Origin: Streptacidiphilus sp. P02-A3a
GTDB lineage: Bacteria > Actinomycetota > Actinomycetes > Streptomycetales > Streptomycetaceae
Assembly (NCBI RefSeq): GCF_014084105.1
Contig: NZ_CP048289.1
Span: 4,349,922-4,413,921 of the forward strand
Length of the DNA: 64,000 nucleotides
Direction: 5' to 3'
Shown here: positions 9,363-17,339 of the stretch, piece by piece
Position numbering within the stretch: position 1 is the stretch's first letter
How the letters are laid out: each line of letters begins with the position of its first letter
The notes under the pieces: model-generated
What the model was told of the DNA's origin: nothing
Databases searched by the model: none
Seen by the model: only the letters and a program-made list of their open reading frames with translations
Program-made: the position numbers and the translations under genes

Positions 9363-9635
9363 ATGCCCATCCCGCAGACACTGGACCACTACCGCCGCGA
9401 CAGCCACGACCTCGATGCCTCGCAGCTCGCGGCGACGGCGGGAGGAGCGCTGCGCGTGCACCACCCGAGTGCGGAGATGACCCGCCTGCTCGTCCTCACC
9501 GCGTCCGACAACCTGCTCCTGGGTCGGCCGGTCGGCGCGGTCTTCAACTCCCACGTCCCGCCGCGGTCTCCCCGCCGCGAGGCGGCACGCCGACCCACCG
9601 CGACCGTCCTCGGCCGGACGGTCGGTGCCCGATGA
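9363..9635 (+). CDS. Small hypothetical protein coupled to a GNAT
   Basis: A 90-residue product that matches no family I recognise. The frame has strong third-position GC. The N-terminal half is balanced and protein-like (PIPQTLDHYRRDSHDLDAS); the C-terminus is arginine/proline-rich. It has a GGAACCGAGGGG leader. Its stop overlaps the start of the next gene (ATGATG at 9632), which suggests translational coupling to the acetyltransferase and makes it more credible. Confidence 0.5.
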   Translation: MPIPQTLDHYRRDSHDLDASQLAATAGGALRVHHPSAEMTRLLVLTASDNLLLGRPVGAVFNSHVPPRSPRREAARRPTATVLGRTVGAR

Positions 9636-10333
9636 TGCCCCAGCCGGGAGCAGGACGGGAATCCGAGGCACGCAAGCCCTTCACCCTGAGTCGGGTGATC
9701 CTGCGTCTGCTGAGCCGATGGCAGGCCGAAGAGCTGCGCGAGGACCTCGCGGACCTGCATGTGGAGTCCTACGAGACCGCAGCCGGACAGGAGTTCAACG
9801 GCCGGGAGGACTTCCTGGCCCGCCTGGCCCAGGACGTCCAGCAGCCAGGGTTCACCATGCTGATCGCCGAGGCGACCACCCTGGTGGGCTGCGCCTACGG
9901 CTACCCCGTGCCGCGGGACGGCTCCTGGTGGCGGGGCCTGGACCGGGAACTCCCGCGCCACATCGAGCAACTCACCGCCTCCGGCCACGTGTTCGCCGTC
10001 GCCGGGATGGTGGTCCACCCGCATGAGCGGCACCTCGGCCTGGCCGACCGGCTACAGGACCAGCTCCTGGCGAACCTCCCGGCGTCGCTGGCCGCCACCC
10101 TGCTCGACCAGGCCGACATCGCGGCCCTGGGCGTCTTCCGGACCTGGGGCTGGCAGGAGATCGGCGAGGTCCACCGACCCCACGACCATGCGGTGCTGCG
10201 GGCCCTGGTCCTCCCCCTGGGCGCGCGAACGCTCGCGGCGCCGGACGGCCTGGCCCACAACGCCCGCACCCAGCGCCCCGGGTACTCGGCCGACCACCCC
10301 TCGGTACCCCGGCTCCCACCGCCCGCGAGGTAG
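9632..10333 (+). CDS. GNAT family N-acetyltransferase
   Basis: A 233-residue protein. The middle region reads as a GNAT fold: a strand GFTMLIAEATTLVGCAYGYP, then VFAVAGMVVHPHERHLGLADRLQDQLL, where VHPHERHLGLADRL is the acetyl-CoA-binding motif A (normally R/Q-xx-G-x-G/A), and a late ALGVFRTWGWQEIGEVHRP typical of the final strands. The GNAT loop is degenerate (HERHLGLAD). The substrate is not predictable. The start overlaps the stop of the preceding small ORF, and the last 30 residues are a low-complexity tail. Confidence 0.75.
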   Translation: MMPQPGAGRESEARKPFTLSRVILRLLSRWQAEELREDLADLHVESYETAAGQEFNGREDFLARLAQDVQQPGFTMLIAEATTLVGCAYGYPVPRDGSWWRGLDRELPRHIEQLTASGHVFAVAGMVVHPHERHLGLADRLQDQLLANLPASLAATLLDQADIAALGVFRTWGWQEIGEVHRPHDHAVLRALVLPLGARTLAAPDGLAHNARTQRPGYSADHPSVPRLPPPAR

Positions 10334-10359
10334 ACCCCGGCGGATCGGTGGGACGGGGT
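10334..10359. terminator. Candidate bidirectional terminator
   Basis: Arms ACCCCG (10334-10339) and CGGGGT (10354-10359) around a 14-base loop. It exactly fills the gap between the converging GNAT and ketoacyl synthase genes. No U-tract, as is common in Streptomyces. Confidence 0.4.
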
Positions 10360-10360
10360 G

Positions 10361-11416
10361 CTACCTGCCGGACACGTCCGTCCGGCTGTGGCGCAGGCAC
10401 AGCGTGCCCCAGTGGAAGCCCGCGCCGATGGCCGACATGACGTAGGTGTCGCCGGGCTGGAGCCGCCCGTGGGTGACGGCGTCGTGGAGCGCGGTGAACA
10501 TGCCGGCCGCGCCGGTGTTGCCCAGCTTGTCGAGGGTGATGGGGGCGCGTTCGGCGGGGACGCCGAGGGTTCTCAGGGTGTGGTCGAGGATGTTGATGTT
10601 GGCCTGGTGCAGGAAGTAGTGGTCGATGTCGGCGGGTTCCAGACCGGCGCGCCGGGCCGCGAGGGTGATGCTCCGGGGCAGCCGGGTGGTGGCGGCCTCC
10701 CAGACGGCGCGCCCGTCCATGGCCAGGTGGTGGCCGCCGGTGGCGAGGGTGTCGGCACTGGTCGGCAGCCGTGAACCGCCTGCCGGGATCTGCACCTGGT
10801 AGGAGAGTTGCGAACCCAGGTCGTACGAGAGCAGTCCGGCTCCGGGGGTGTCGGTCCTGGTCAGGACCGCCGCCGCGGCGGCGTCGCCGAAGAAGACGCC
10901 AGTGGTGCGGTCGCCCGGGCGGGTGACCCGCGAGGCGCAGTCGGCGGCCAGGACCAGGACGTTGCCGATGGAGGGGTTCTGCAGCAGGTGCGCGGCCAGC
11001 AGTATGGCATGGACGCCGGAGGCGCAGGCAGCCTGGGTCACGTCCATGGCCATGGCGCGCACGGCTCCGAGCGCGTCCTTGACGATCAGGGAGGTGGAGG
11101 GCAGCGGCTGGTCGTAGGTGTAGGTGGCGACGATGACGGCGTCCAGCTGCGCGGGGCCCAGCGCGGCGGCCCGCAGGGCGGCGCGGGCGGCGGCCAGGCA
11201 CATGTCGGAGGTGGCCAGTTCCGGTGCCAGGCGGCGTCGTTCGCGGATGCCGGTGCGGGCGACGATCCACTCGTCCGTGGTGTCCAGGGTGCGGCTGAGG
11301 TCGTGGTTGGTCACCACGGTCGGCGGCAGGTGCACGCCGGTTCCGGCGACGGCGAACGGGACGGGCAGACCGGTGCCGGTGTGCGTGTCGGCGGCCAGTT
11401 CGGGGGCGAGGGTCAT
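10361..11416 (-). CDS. 3-oxoacyl-ACP synthase III (FabH-like)
   Basis: A 351-residue KAS III. The catalytic triad is complete: Cys131 in QAACASG, His270 in FLHQAN and Asn300 in LGNTG. The DEWI(V)ARTGIRERR segment near residue 48 is also diagnostic. KAS III enzymes condense an acyl-CoA with malonyl-ACP or, in secondary metabolism, transfer acyl groups to other nucleophiles. The start overlaps the stop of the upstream GNAT-ThiF gene by four bases (ATGA at 11416-11413), a strong sign that both proteins act together. No fatty-acid synthase genes (fabD, acpP, fabF) lie nearby, which argues against the housekeeping FabH role. Confidence 0.9.
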   Translation of the reverse strand: MTLAPELAADTHTGTGLPVPFAVAGTGVHLPPTVVTNHDLSRTLDTTDEWIVARTGIRERRRLAPELATSDMCLAAARAALRAAALGPAQLDAVIVATYTYDQPLPSTSLIVKDALGAVRAMAMDVTQAACASGVHAILLAAHLLQNPSIGNVLVLAADCASRVTRPGDRTTGVFFGDAAAAAVLTRTDTPGAGLLSYDLGSQLSYQVQIPAGGSRLPTSADTLATGGHHLAMDGRAVWEAATTRLPRSITLAARRAGLEPADIDHYFLHQANINILDHTLRTLGVPAERAPITLDKLGNTGAAGMFTALHDAVTHGRLQPGDTYVMSAIGAGFHWGTLCLRHSRTDVSGR

Positions 11417-13263
11417 GCGACGGTGCTCCGGTCGGCTCGGGTCAGGAGTTCCAGGTCGGTGTAGAAGCGCCCGGAGGGGCGGGGCTGGCCGAGCAGGATG
11501 CGGCGGGCGGCCTCGGCGGTCAGGGCTCCGCCGAGGGCGACGCCGGAGGCCAGCTGCGGCCAGCTGCTGAGGGTCCTGCCGAGCTGCGGGATGGAGGCGG
11601 CGAGTTCGGGGCTGATGCGCTCGCGGTCGACCATGGTGAGGATCAGGTCGACGATCTGGTCGAAGGTCAGGTCCACGAGGTCGCGCGAGGTCGTCTCGCC
11701 CAGGATCCCGTGCAGCAGCGGTCGTTCGGGCTCCAGGTCGAAGCGTTCCACGTCCAGCAGGCCCCGGTCGTTGGCGTCCATGACCACCGGGATGCCGAGC
11801 CTGCGGGCGTGCTCGCGGGCGGCGATCTTGACGTACGGGGTGTCGCACTCCTCGACGAGCAGGTCGATCGGACCGTGGCCGCCGCTGAAGAACTCGGGCA
11901 TGTTCGCGTCGGTCAGACCGGCCGGGTAGATCTCGATGTCCAGCCAGGGATCGATCTCCGTCATCTGACGGGCGGCGATGACGCACTTGTTCAGGCCGAG
12001 GTGGTGCACGCCCGCGCGGAGCCGGTTCAGGTTGGACAGGCTCAGACCGTCGAAGTCGGCGAGCTTGAACGCACCGCCGATCCCCTCCATCGCGAAGGTC
12101 AGCGCGGCACTGCTGCCGACCGACAGGCCGATCACACCCACCCGGCGGGCCAGCAGCTCCCGCTGCTGCGGGCGCTCGATCCGACCCCGGTTCCGGTCGG
12201 TGCGCACCAGCCGGAACTCCTCCCGCGGCAGCAGGTGCACCAGACGCCCCGACCACGGGTACCACGCCCACACCCCGTAGGACCGCGGTTCGACCCCGGC
12301 CAGCTGCTCGGTGACCGCCCGCTCCAGCTCCGCCCCGGCGAGCTTCCGTCCCGGGTCACGGCTCCTGACCAGCTCCCGCAGCTGCTCCTCGATCGTGTCA
12401 CAGACCTCCTGGACCCGGCCCGAGGCCCGCAGCGCGGCGAGCTCCTGGCGGTCCGCGGCGTGCCGGGGCTCGAACAGGACGGGGTGCCAGGCTTCGGCGC
12501 CCCGCGTGCGGACCGGCTCGGGGGGCGTGGGGACCAGCCGCGCACCGGCCGCGATCCGGTAGGCCGGGGGCAGTTCGCGCAGGGCCCGCTCGGGCGTCAC
12601 CACGGCTGCGGGGAAGGCCCCCTCCAGCTGCTCGACCAGGTCGGTGTACTCCCCGGCACCGTGGGCGGCCCGGTAGAGCATGAGGACCACGTCCTCGGTG
12701 TACCGCTCCACGTACCGGCGCGTGCCGGGCACCGGGCGAAAGCCGAACCGCTGGTGGAACAGGTCCTGCCCGTCGGCGGTGCCGGAGGTCCCGATCATGG
12801 CCTTGGCGCCCAGGCAGCGGGCGGCGGCGATCGCCATCGCGTTCAGGTGGACGCCCAGGCCCAGCTTGCGGGCCCGGTGCTCGACGACCAGCCGACTGTG
12901 CTCAAACGTTTCCTCGGTGCCCAAGCCTTCCTGGAACAGCAGATCCTCGAACGGGCCGTCCCCCAGGAAAGCCCGCGACTGGAACAGCCGTGCCGTCTGC
13001 GGGGTCGACAACCGGACATACCCGACGGGCGGCCCGTCGGCCTCGCGTCGGCCCACGAAGTGCCAGGCCCCGAAGTCCAGGTCCTGGTCGTCGACATAGT
13101 CCGCACCGTCCCGGAACTCGGGCCGACGGCCCCCGTCGAACAGGATCCGGGCACGCAACTCGCGGATCCGGCCCGCCAGTTCCGCAGCCCCAGGGGCAGC
13201 GGGCAGGAGCTGGAACGCGGACACCTGCCACGGCACGCCGAGACCCACACCATCAGTACTCAC
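11413..13263 (-). CDS. GNAT-ThiF/E1-like fusion protein (Rv1355c type)
   Basis: A 616-residue two-domain protein starting at the GTG at 13263, behind CAGGGAGC. Residues about 25-200 form an acyltransferase-like GNAT domain resembling acyl-ACP-using N-acyl amino acid synthases and autoinducer synthases: DDQDLDFGAWHFVG, PVGYVRLS, EHSRLVVEHRARKLGLG and LFHQRFGF. After a helical linker, residues about 365-610 form a ThiF/MoeB/E1-like adenylating domain. It has the Rossmann loop VGVIGLSVGSS (about 376-385), the acidic/asparagine segment ADFDGLSLSNLNR, and EECDTPYVK, followed by PVVMDANDRG. The overall arrangement matches mycobacterial Rv1355c-family proteins. Its gene is coupled to a KAS III gene. 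I infer a small-molecule acylation/adenylation pathway; the product is unknown. Confidence 0.82.
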   Translation of the reverse strand: MSTDGVGLGVPWQVSAFQLLPAAPGAAELAGRIRELRARILFDGGRRPEFRDGADYVDDQDLDFGAWHFVGRREADGPPVGYVRLSTPQTARLFQSRAFLGDGPFEDLLFQEGLGTEETFEHSRLVVEHRARKLGLGVHLNAMAIAAARCLGAKAMIGTSGTADGQDLFHQRFGFRPVPGTRRYVERYTEDVVLMLYRAAHGAGEYTDLVEQLEGAFPAAVVTPERALRELPPAYRIAAGARLVPTPPEPVRTRGAEAWHPVLFEPRHAADRQELAALRASGRVQEVCDTIEEQLRELVRSRDPGRKLAGAELERAVTEQLAGVEPRSYGVWAWYPWSGRLVHLLPREEFRLVRTDRNRGRIERPQQRELLARRVGVIGLSVGSSAALTFAMEGIGGAFKLADFDGLSLSNLNRLRAGVHHLGLNKCVIAARQMTEIDPWLDIEIYPAGLTDANMPEFFSGGHGPIDLLVEECDTPYVKIAAREHARRLGIPVVMDANDRGLLDVERFDLEPERPLLHGILGETTSRDLVDLTFDQIVDLILTMVDRERISPELAASIPQLGRTLSSWPQLASGVALGGALTAEAARRILLGQPRPSGRFYTDLELLTRADRSTVA

Positions 13264-13425
13264 AACAACCAGCTCCCTGCTCAGGTACACGCGTCCCACG
13301 GCCCGGCGGCATGGCGCCCTCCGGGTATTCGTTGATCACAACGAGCGCGCAGGAAAAGCGTTTCTCTGCACCACTCCGGCCGGGCGACCGCCGGGGGACT
13401 GTGACAGGAGCGCGACAGCGCCATC

Positions 13426-13455
13426 GGACCGTCCGGTGTCGACACCGGACGGTCC
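13426..13455. promoter_or_regulatory. 30-bp perfect palindrome
   Basis: The arm GGACCGTCCGGTGTC (13426-13440) is followed directly by its exact reverse complement (13441-13455), with no spacer. It lies 163 bp upstream of the GNAT-ThiF start and 35 bp beyond the stop of a small minus-strand ORF. It may be a dimeric-regulator operator for the GNAT-ThiF/KAS III operon or an intrinsic terminator; the lack of a loop slightly favours an operator. Confidence 0.6.
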
Positions 13456-13489
13456 ACCGAACGTCACCCGTACGTCGTCCCGCTTCGCG

Positions 13490-13696
13490 CTACTGGGGTG
13501 GCGGAACGAGGCGTGACCACAGCTCCCCCTCGTCCTCAAGCCGCATCCGGAAGGCATCGGCGAACAGCCGAAGGGTCGGTGCCGACAGGGCGCGGCCACT
13601 GAGCGCCCGTGAGACGCGGTCGCGCAGCGCGCGAACGGTCGCCCGGTGGTCGGACACCTCGCCCTGGCAGCGGTACCCGGGCCGTACGGTCACCAC
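13490..13696 (-). CDS. Small ORF, possible remnant of a helical regulator-like protein
   Basis: A 68-residue reading frame with GTG start. The middle (TVRALRDRVSRALSGRALSAPTLRLF in full) has the spacing of a helix-turn-helix-like repeat seen at the ends of larger Streptomyces proteins. The N-terminal portion expected in such proteins is missing where the frame meets the MFS remnant on the other strand. It may be a truncated gene rather than a functional one. Confidence 0.4.
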   Translation of the reverse strand: MVTVRPGYRCQGEVSDHRATVRALRDRVSRALSGRALSAPTLRLFADAFRMRLEDEGELWSRLVPPPQ

Positions 13697-13699
13697 ACC

Positions 13700-14060
13700 G
13701 ATTCGCCGCCGGTGTCCTCGGGATGGCGGCCGTCCTCTCCCTGGTCAACGGCGGCTGCCTGCTGATCGCCCCGTTCGGCACCCGGGTGCTCGACCCGCTG
13801 ATGGCCCCAAGGGCGCTCTGGTGGGCACTGTCGGCGCCGTCCTGGGCACCGGCGCCGGCCGTGGCGTCGGGCTCCTGTACGTGCTCCTCGGCTGTGCGGT
13901 CGCGCTGCTCGGCCTGGTCTGCCTGCGGATCCCGGTGCTCGGCCGCTTCGACCGCGAGGTACCCGACGCACCCGCCGCCGACCTGGTCGGCCTGACCCAG
14001 CTCGGGTCGGCCGTGGACGACCCCGCCGAGCCCGGCACAGCTCGCCGATCCCGGCCCTGA
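13700..14060 (+). pseudogene. Frameshifted C-terminal remnant of an MFS transporter
   Basis: Two adjacent frames together read as the end of an MFS exporter. One frame encodes FAAGVLGMAAVLSLVNGG and then FGTRVLDPLMAP. About base 13807 the similarity jumps to another frame: KGALVGTVGAVLGTGAGRG, then LLYVLLGCAVALLGLVCLR, then RFDREVPDAPAADLV. A single-base deletion in the CCCC run explains the shift. The first ten or so helices are absent, so even a corrected sequence would not be functional. This type of MFS tail (PDAPxxDLV) is common in exporters linked to biosynthetic clusters. Confidence 0.65.
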
Positions 14061-14155
14061 CGTCGGCCTCGGGCCACGATCCCGCCGCCCGGAGACGGAG
14101 CACCATGGAAGGAGCGGGCAACGAGCCGAGGAACGGAGCCAGGAGGCGCATTCCC

Positions 14156-14779
14156 ATGACGACACCCGCAGCCGTCCCCACCCCGCCACCCCACCCGCGG
14201 GAGCGCGGCTCGCGTCGACGTGCCGCCCGGGCGCGGCGCGACAGTCCGCTGTGGCGGCGGACCGACCGGCAGCGCGGTCGGCTGCACACCCTGATGGTGC
14301 TCGGCCTGGTCACCGCCGTGGTACTGGCGGCACTGGTCGGCGTGCTCTCGTACCGGAGCCAGCGGTCGGACGCCCGGCATGAGGCGGCTGGGCTGCGCCA
14401 GGTCCAGGCGGTGGAACTGAGCGACGCGGTGCCGTCGCGGTCCGTGACCACCCCGGGATACACCGCCCAGGTCCGCTGGACCGATCCGACCGGCACGGGT
14501 GCCACCCACCAGGCGGCCGCCACCGTCCCGGCGACCGGTACCGTCGGCAGCCGGGTCCCGGTGTGGTTGGACGCCGCCGACCAGATCCGCTCCGCGCCCC
14601 CCGCCGCCGGGGTCTCGGCGGCGGACTCGGTCTTCTTCGGCAGCATGACACTGGTCGCCCTGCCACCCTGTGTGGTGATCGCCTGGTATCTCGCCGACCT
14701 CCGGCTGGACCGCACCGACCAGCGGAACTGGGAACGCGAATGGCAGCGGGTCGAACCCGAGTGGACCCGGCGGCGCTGA
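14156..14779 (+). CDS. Rv1733c-like two-helix membrane protein
   Basis: A 207-residue protein. The ATG at 14156 follows a perfect AGGAGG and is preferred over the ATG 51 bases upstream. A polar arginine-rich N-terminus ends in SPLWRRTDRQRGRLHTL, then a transmembrane helix (MVLGLVTAVVLAALVGVL). An extracytoplasmic domain of about 90 residues with TPGYTAQVRWTDPTG and SRVPVWLDAADQI precedes a second helix (VFFGSMTLVALPPCVVIAWYL) and a short charged tail. This matches the Rv1733c family of actinobacterial membrane proteins, whose function is not established. Confidence 0.8.
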   Translation: MTTPAAVPTPPPHPRERGSRRRAARARRDSPLWRRTDRQRGRLHTLMVLGLVTAVVLAALVGVLSYRSQRSDARHEAAGLRQVQAVELSDAVPSRSVTTPGYTAQVRWTDPTGTGATHQAAATVPATGTVGSRVPVWLDAADQIRSAPPAAGVSAADSVFFGSMTLVALPPCVVIAWYLADLRLDRTDQRNWEREWQRVEPEWTRRR

Positions 14780-14913
14780 CCACCGGAGAGCGCGGACGCT
14801 CGGACCTCCTCCGGCGCGTCCCCGGGGGCGCGCACCGGCAGCTCCCACCCCCGCCCCTGCGAATCCGGATACGGTGACGTCCCGGCCCCGTCATCGCCCA
14901 GGAGGTCCCACCC

Positions 14914-16071
14914 GTGAGCTTCACGACGCTCGCTGTGATCTCGTTGGCGGCACTGCTCGGCCCGCTACTGGCGCTGCCGAGGAACTGGCACCTGCCGGTC
15001 GTGCTGGGGGAACTGCTGGCCGGGATCGTGCTGGGGCCGACCGTCGTCGGCTACCTGCACGCGGGCGACGCGACCTTCACCTTCCTCGCCGACATCGGCT
15101 TCGCCCTGATCATGTTCGTCGCCGGAGCCCACGTCCCGGTACGGGACGCGAACCTGAGGGCGGGACTGCGCGTCGGCACACTGCGCGCCGCAGCCGTGGG
15201 GGTACTCGCGGTCGGACCGGCGTTCGCCCTCGCCCGGGGCTTCGGCACCGGGCACACCGCCCTGTACACGGTGCTGATCGCCTCCTCCTCGGCCGCGCTG
15301 ATCCTGCCCATGATCGACTCCCTGGCCGTGGGCGGCGGACCGGTGCTGGAGATGCTGCCGCAGGTCGCGGTCGCCGACACCGCCTGCATCGTGGCCCTGC
15401 CGCTGGTCATCGACCCCGCCCACGCCGCCCGGGCGGCACTCGGCGCGCTGGCGGTCATCGGCTGCGCGCTGGTGCTGTTCGTGGTCCTGCGCCGACTGGA
15501 ACGCGGCGGGTACCGGCGCAGGCTGCACCGCCTCTCGGAACACCGCCGGTTCGCCCTGGAACTGCGGATCAGCCTGGCGATCCTGTTCGCCCTGGCGGAC
15601 CTCGCCGCGCGCACCCACGTCTCGATCATGCTGGCCGGGTTCTCCTTCGGCCTCGTGGTGGCGGCCATCGGCGAACCGCGACGGCTGGCCAAGCAGCTGT
15701 TCGCGCTGACCGAGGGGTTCCTCGGACCGCTGTTCTTCCTGTGGCTGGGCGCCTCGCTGGACCTGCGCGCACTGGGCCGACACCCGTCCTTCGTGCTGCT
15801 CGGCCTGCTCCTGGGAGCCGGAGCGGTCGCCGTGCACGCGGCCATGCGGGCCGCAGGCCAGCCGCTCGCCATCGGCGTGCTGGCCTGCGCCCAACTCGGA
15901 GTGCCGGTGGCCGCCGCGACCCTGGGTAACCAACTGAACCTGCTGCGCCCCGGTGAGGCCGCCGCGCTGATGCTGGGCGCGGTGGTCACCATCGCCGCCT
16001 CCACCGCCGCCGGGGCGGTGGCCGCCCGCGCCTCCGCCTCCGCGGCGGCAACGGCGGACCCACCGCGGTAG
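14914..16071 (+). CDS. Cation:proton antiporter, CPA2 family
   Basis: A 385-residue, highly hydrophobic protein with about 11-12 predicted helices. GTG start at 14914 with CAGGAGG upstream. The N-terminus LPVVLGELLAGIVLGPTVVG is the CPA2/KefB-type signature, and FLADIGFALIMFVAGAHV and MLPQVAVADTACIVALPL continue the fold. The expected acidic ion-binding residue would be in the VAVADTA segment. It probably exchanges Na+ or K+ for H+ across the plasma membrane. There is no C-terminal RCK/TrkA-N domain. Confidence 0.9.
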   Translation: MSFTTLAVISLAALLGPLLALPRNWHLPVVLGELLAGIVLGPTVVGYLHAGDATFTFLADIGFALIMFVAGAHVPVRDANLRAGLRVGTLRAAAVGVLAVGPAFALARGFGTGHTALYTVLIASSSAALILPMIDSLAVGGGPVLEMLPQVAVADTACIVALPLVIDPAHAARAALGALAVIGCALVLFVVLRRLERGGYRRRLHRLSEHRRFALELRISLAILFALADLAARTHVSIMLAGFSFGLVVAAIGEPRRLAKQLFALTEGFLGPLFFLWLGASLDLRALGRHPSFVLLGLLLGAGAVAVHAAMRAAGQPLAIGVLACAQLGVPVAAATLGNQLNLLRPGEAAALMLGAVVTIAASTAAGAVAARASASAAATADPPR

Positions 16072-16262
16072 CCCCCCGCCCCCGGCCGGTCGGCCCGTCG
16101 CGCCGGGCGTCCGCGCCGAGCCCCCGTACCCGGGGCGGGGCCGCGCTCGGGCCCTCCAGCCCCGCCCGGAGGTCCCTCGCCGCGCGCGGCGGCCACTGCT
16201 GGGATGAGATGGGAGACACCCCCTCCACCGAGCCCGTGCCCTTGACCCCCAGGGAGAGAACC

Positions 16263-17276
16263 ATGAAGGCCGCCGTCGTCCGAGACTTCACCGCCCCGCT
16301 GGTCATCGAGGACCACCCGGTGCCGCAGCCCGCCCCGCACCAGGTCCGGGTGCGGATAGAAGCCTGCGGACTGTGCCACACCGACATCCACGCCGCCCAC
16401 GGCGACTGGCCGGTCAAGCCCACCCCGCCGTTCATCCCCGGCCACGAGGGCGTCGGCATCATCGACGCCGTCGGCGACCAGGTCCGACACGTGCGGCTCG
16501 GCGACCGGGTCGCCATCCCCTGGCTCGCCGAAGCCTGCGGCCACTGCGACTACTGCGTCACCGGCTGGGAGACCCTGTGCCCGCAGCAGCAGAACAGCGG
16601 CTACTCCGTGGACGGCGGCTACGCCGAGTACGCCCTGGCCCACGGCGACTACGTGGTCGCCGTGCCCGAGGGGCTGGACCCCCTCGACGCCGCGCCGCTC
16701 ACCTGCGCCGGGGTCACCACCTACAAGGCCGTCAAGGTCTCCGGAGCCCGCCCCGGAACCCGGGCGCTGATCTCCGGCATCGGCGGACTGGGCCACCTCG
16801 CCCTCCAGTACGCCCGGATCGCCGGAGCGGAGACCATCGCCGTCGACATCACCGACGAGAAGCTCGCGCTGGCCCGCGAACTCGGCGCCGACCACGTCAT
16901 CGACGCCCGCGGCCAGGACGTCGCCGCCGAGGTCCAGCGGCTCGGCGGCGCCGACACCGCCATCTCCCTGGCCGTCAGCAACACCTCCTTCCAGGACGCC
17001 TACGCCTCGCTGCGCCGGGGCGGCACCCTGGTCCTGGTCGCGCTGCCCGCCGACGGAACCCTGGACCTCCCGGTCTTCGACACCGTGCTGAACGGCACCA
17101 GGGTGATCGGTTCCATCGTCGGCACCCGACAGGACCTGGCCGAGGTGTTCCGACTGCACAGCCTCGGCCGCACCCGTGTCATCCGCGAGAGCCGTGACCT
17201 CGACGACGTCAACACCTGCATCGAGGAGGTACTCGCGGGCAAGGTGTCCGCGCGGCTGGTCTTCGACCTGCGCTGA
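16263..17276 (+). CDS. adhP: Zinc-dependent alcohol dehydrogenase, AdhP-like
   Basis: A 337-residue medium-chain dehydrogenase. The ATG at 16263 has AGGGAGAG upstream. Catalytic zinc ligands are visible in EACGLCHTD (Cys38) and GHEGVG (His61). The structural zinc lobe is CGHCDYC...C (Cys92, 95, 98 and 106). The NAD-binding loop is SGIGGLGHLALQYA. This matches the AdhP class that oxidises ethanol and other primary alcohols with NAD. It faces the amidohydrolase gene, with a shared terminator hairpin between them. Confidence 0.93.
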   Translation: MKAAVVRDFTAPLVIEDHPVPQPAPHQVRVRIEACGLCHTDIHAAHGDWPVKPTPPFIPGHEGVGIIDAVGDQVRHVRLGDRVAIPWLAEACGHCDYCVTGWETLCPQQQNSGYSVDGGYAEYALAHGDYVVAVPEGLDPLDAAPLTCAGVTTYKAVKVSGARPGTRALISGIGGLGHLALQYARIAGAETIAVDITDEKLALARELGADHVIDARGQDVAAEVQRLGGADTAISLAVSNTSFQDAYASLRRGGTLVLVALPADGTLDLPVFDTVLNGTRVIGSIVGTRQDLAEVFRLHSLGRTRVIRESRDLDDVNTCIEEVLAGKVSARLVFDLR

Positions 17277-17316
17277 GGCGAACAGCCCCCTCAGGCGCGC
17301 GGCGTGTCCGGGCGCG

Positions 17317-17336
17317 GGCGCGGGCCGGTCCGCGCC
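17317..17336. terminator. Bidirectional terminator hairpin
   Basis: Arms GGCGCGG (17317-17323) and CCGCGCC (17330-17336) around the loop GCCGGT, in the 63-bp gap between the converging alcohol dehydrogenase and amidohydrolase genes. Confidence 0.55.
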
Positions 17337-17339
17337 GGG

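Noticed and set aside
16072..16262. Several overlapping GC-rich inverted repeats after the antiporter gene
   Set aside because: Short arms with many alternative pairings, as expected by chance in such GC-rich DNA; no single convincing terminator.
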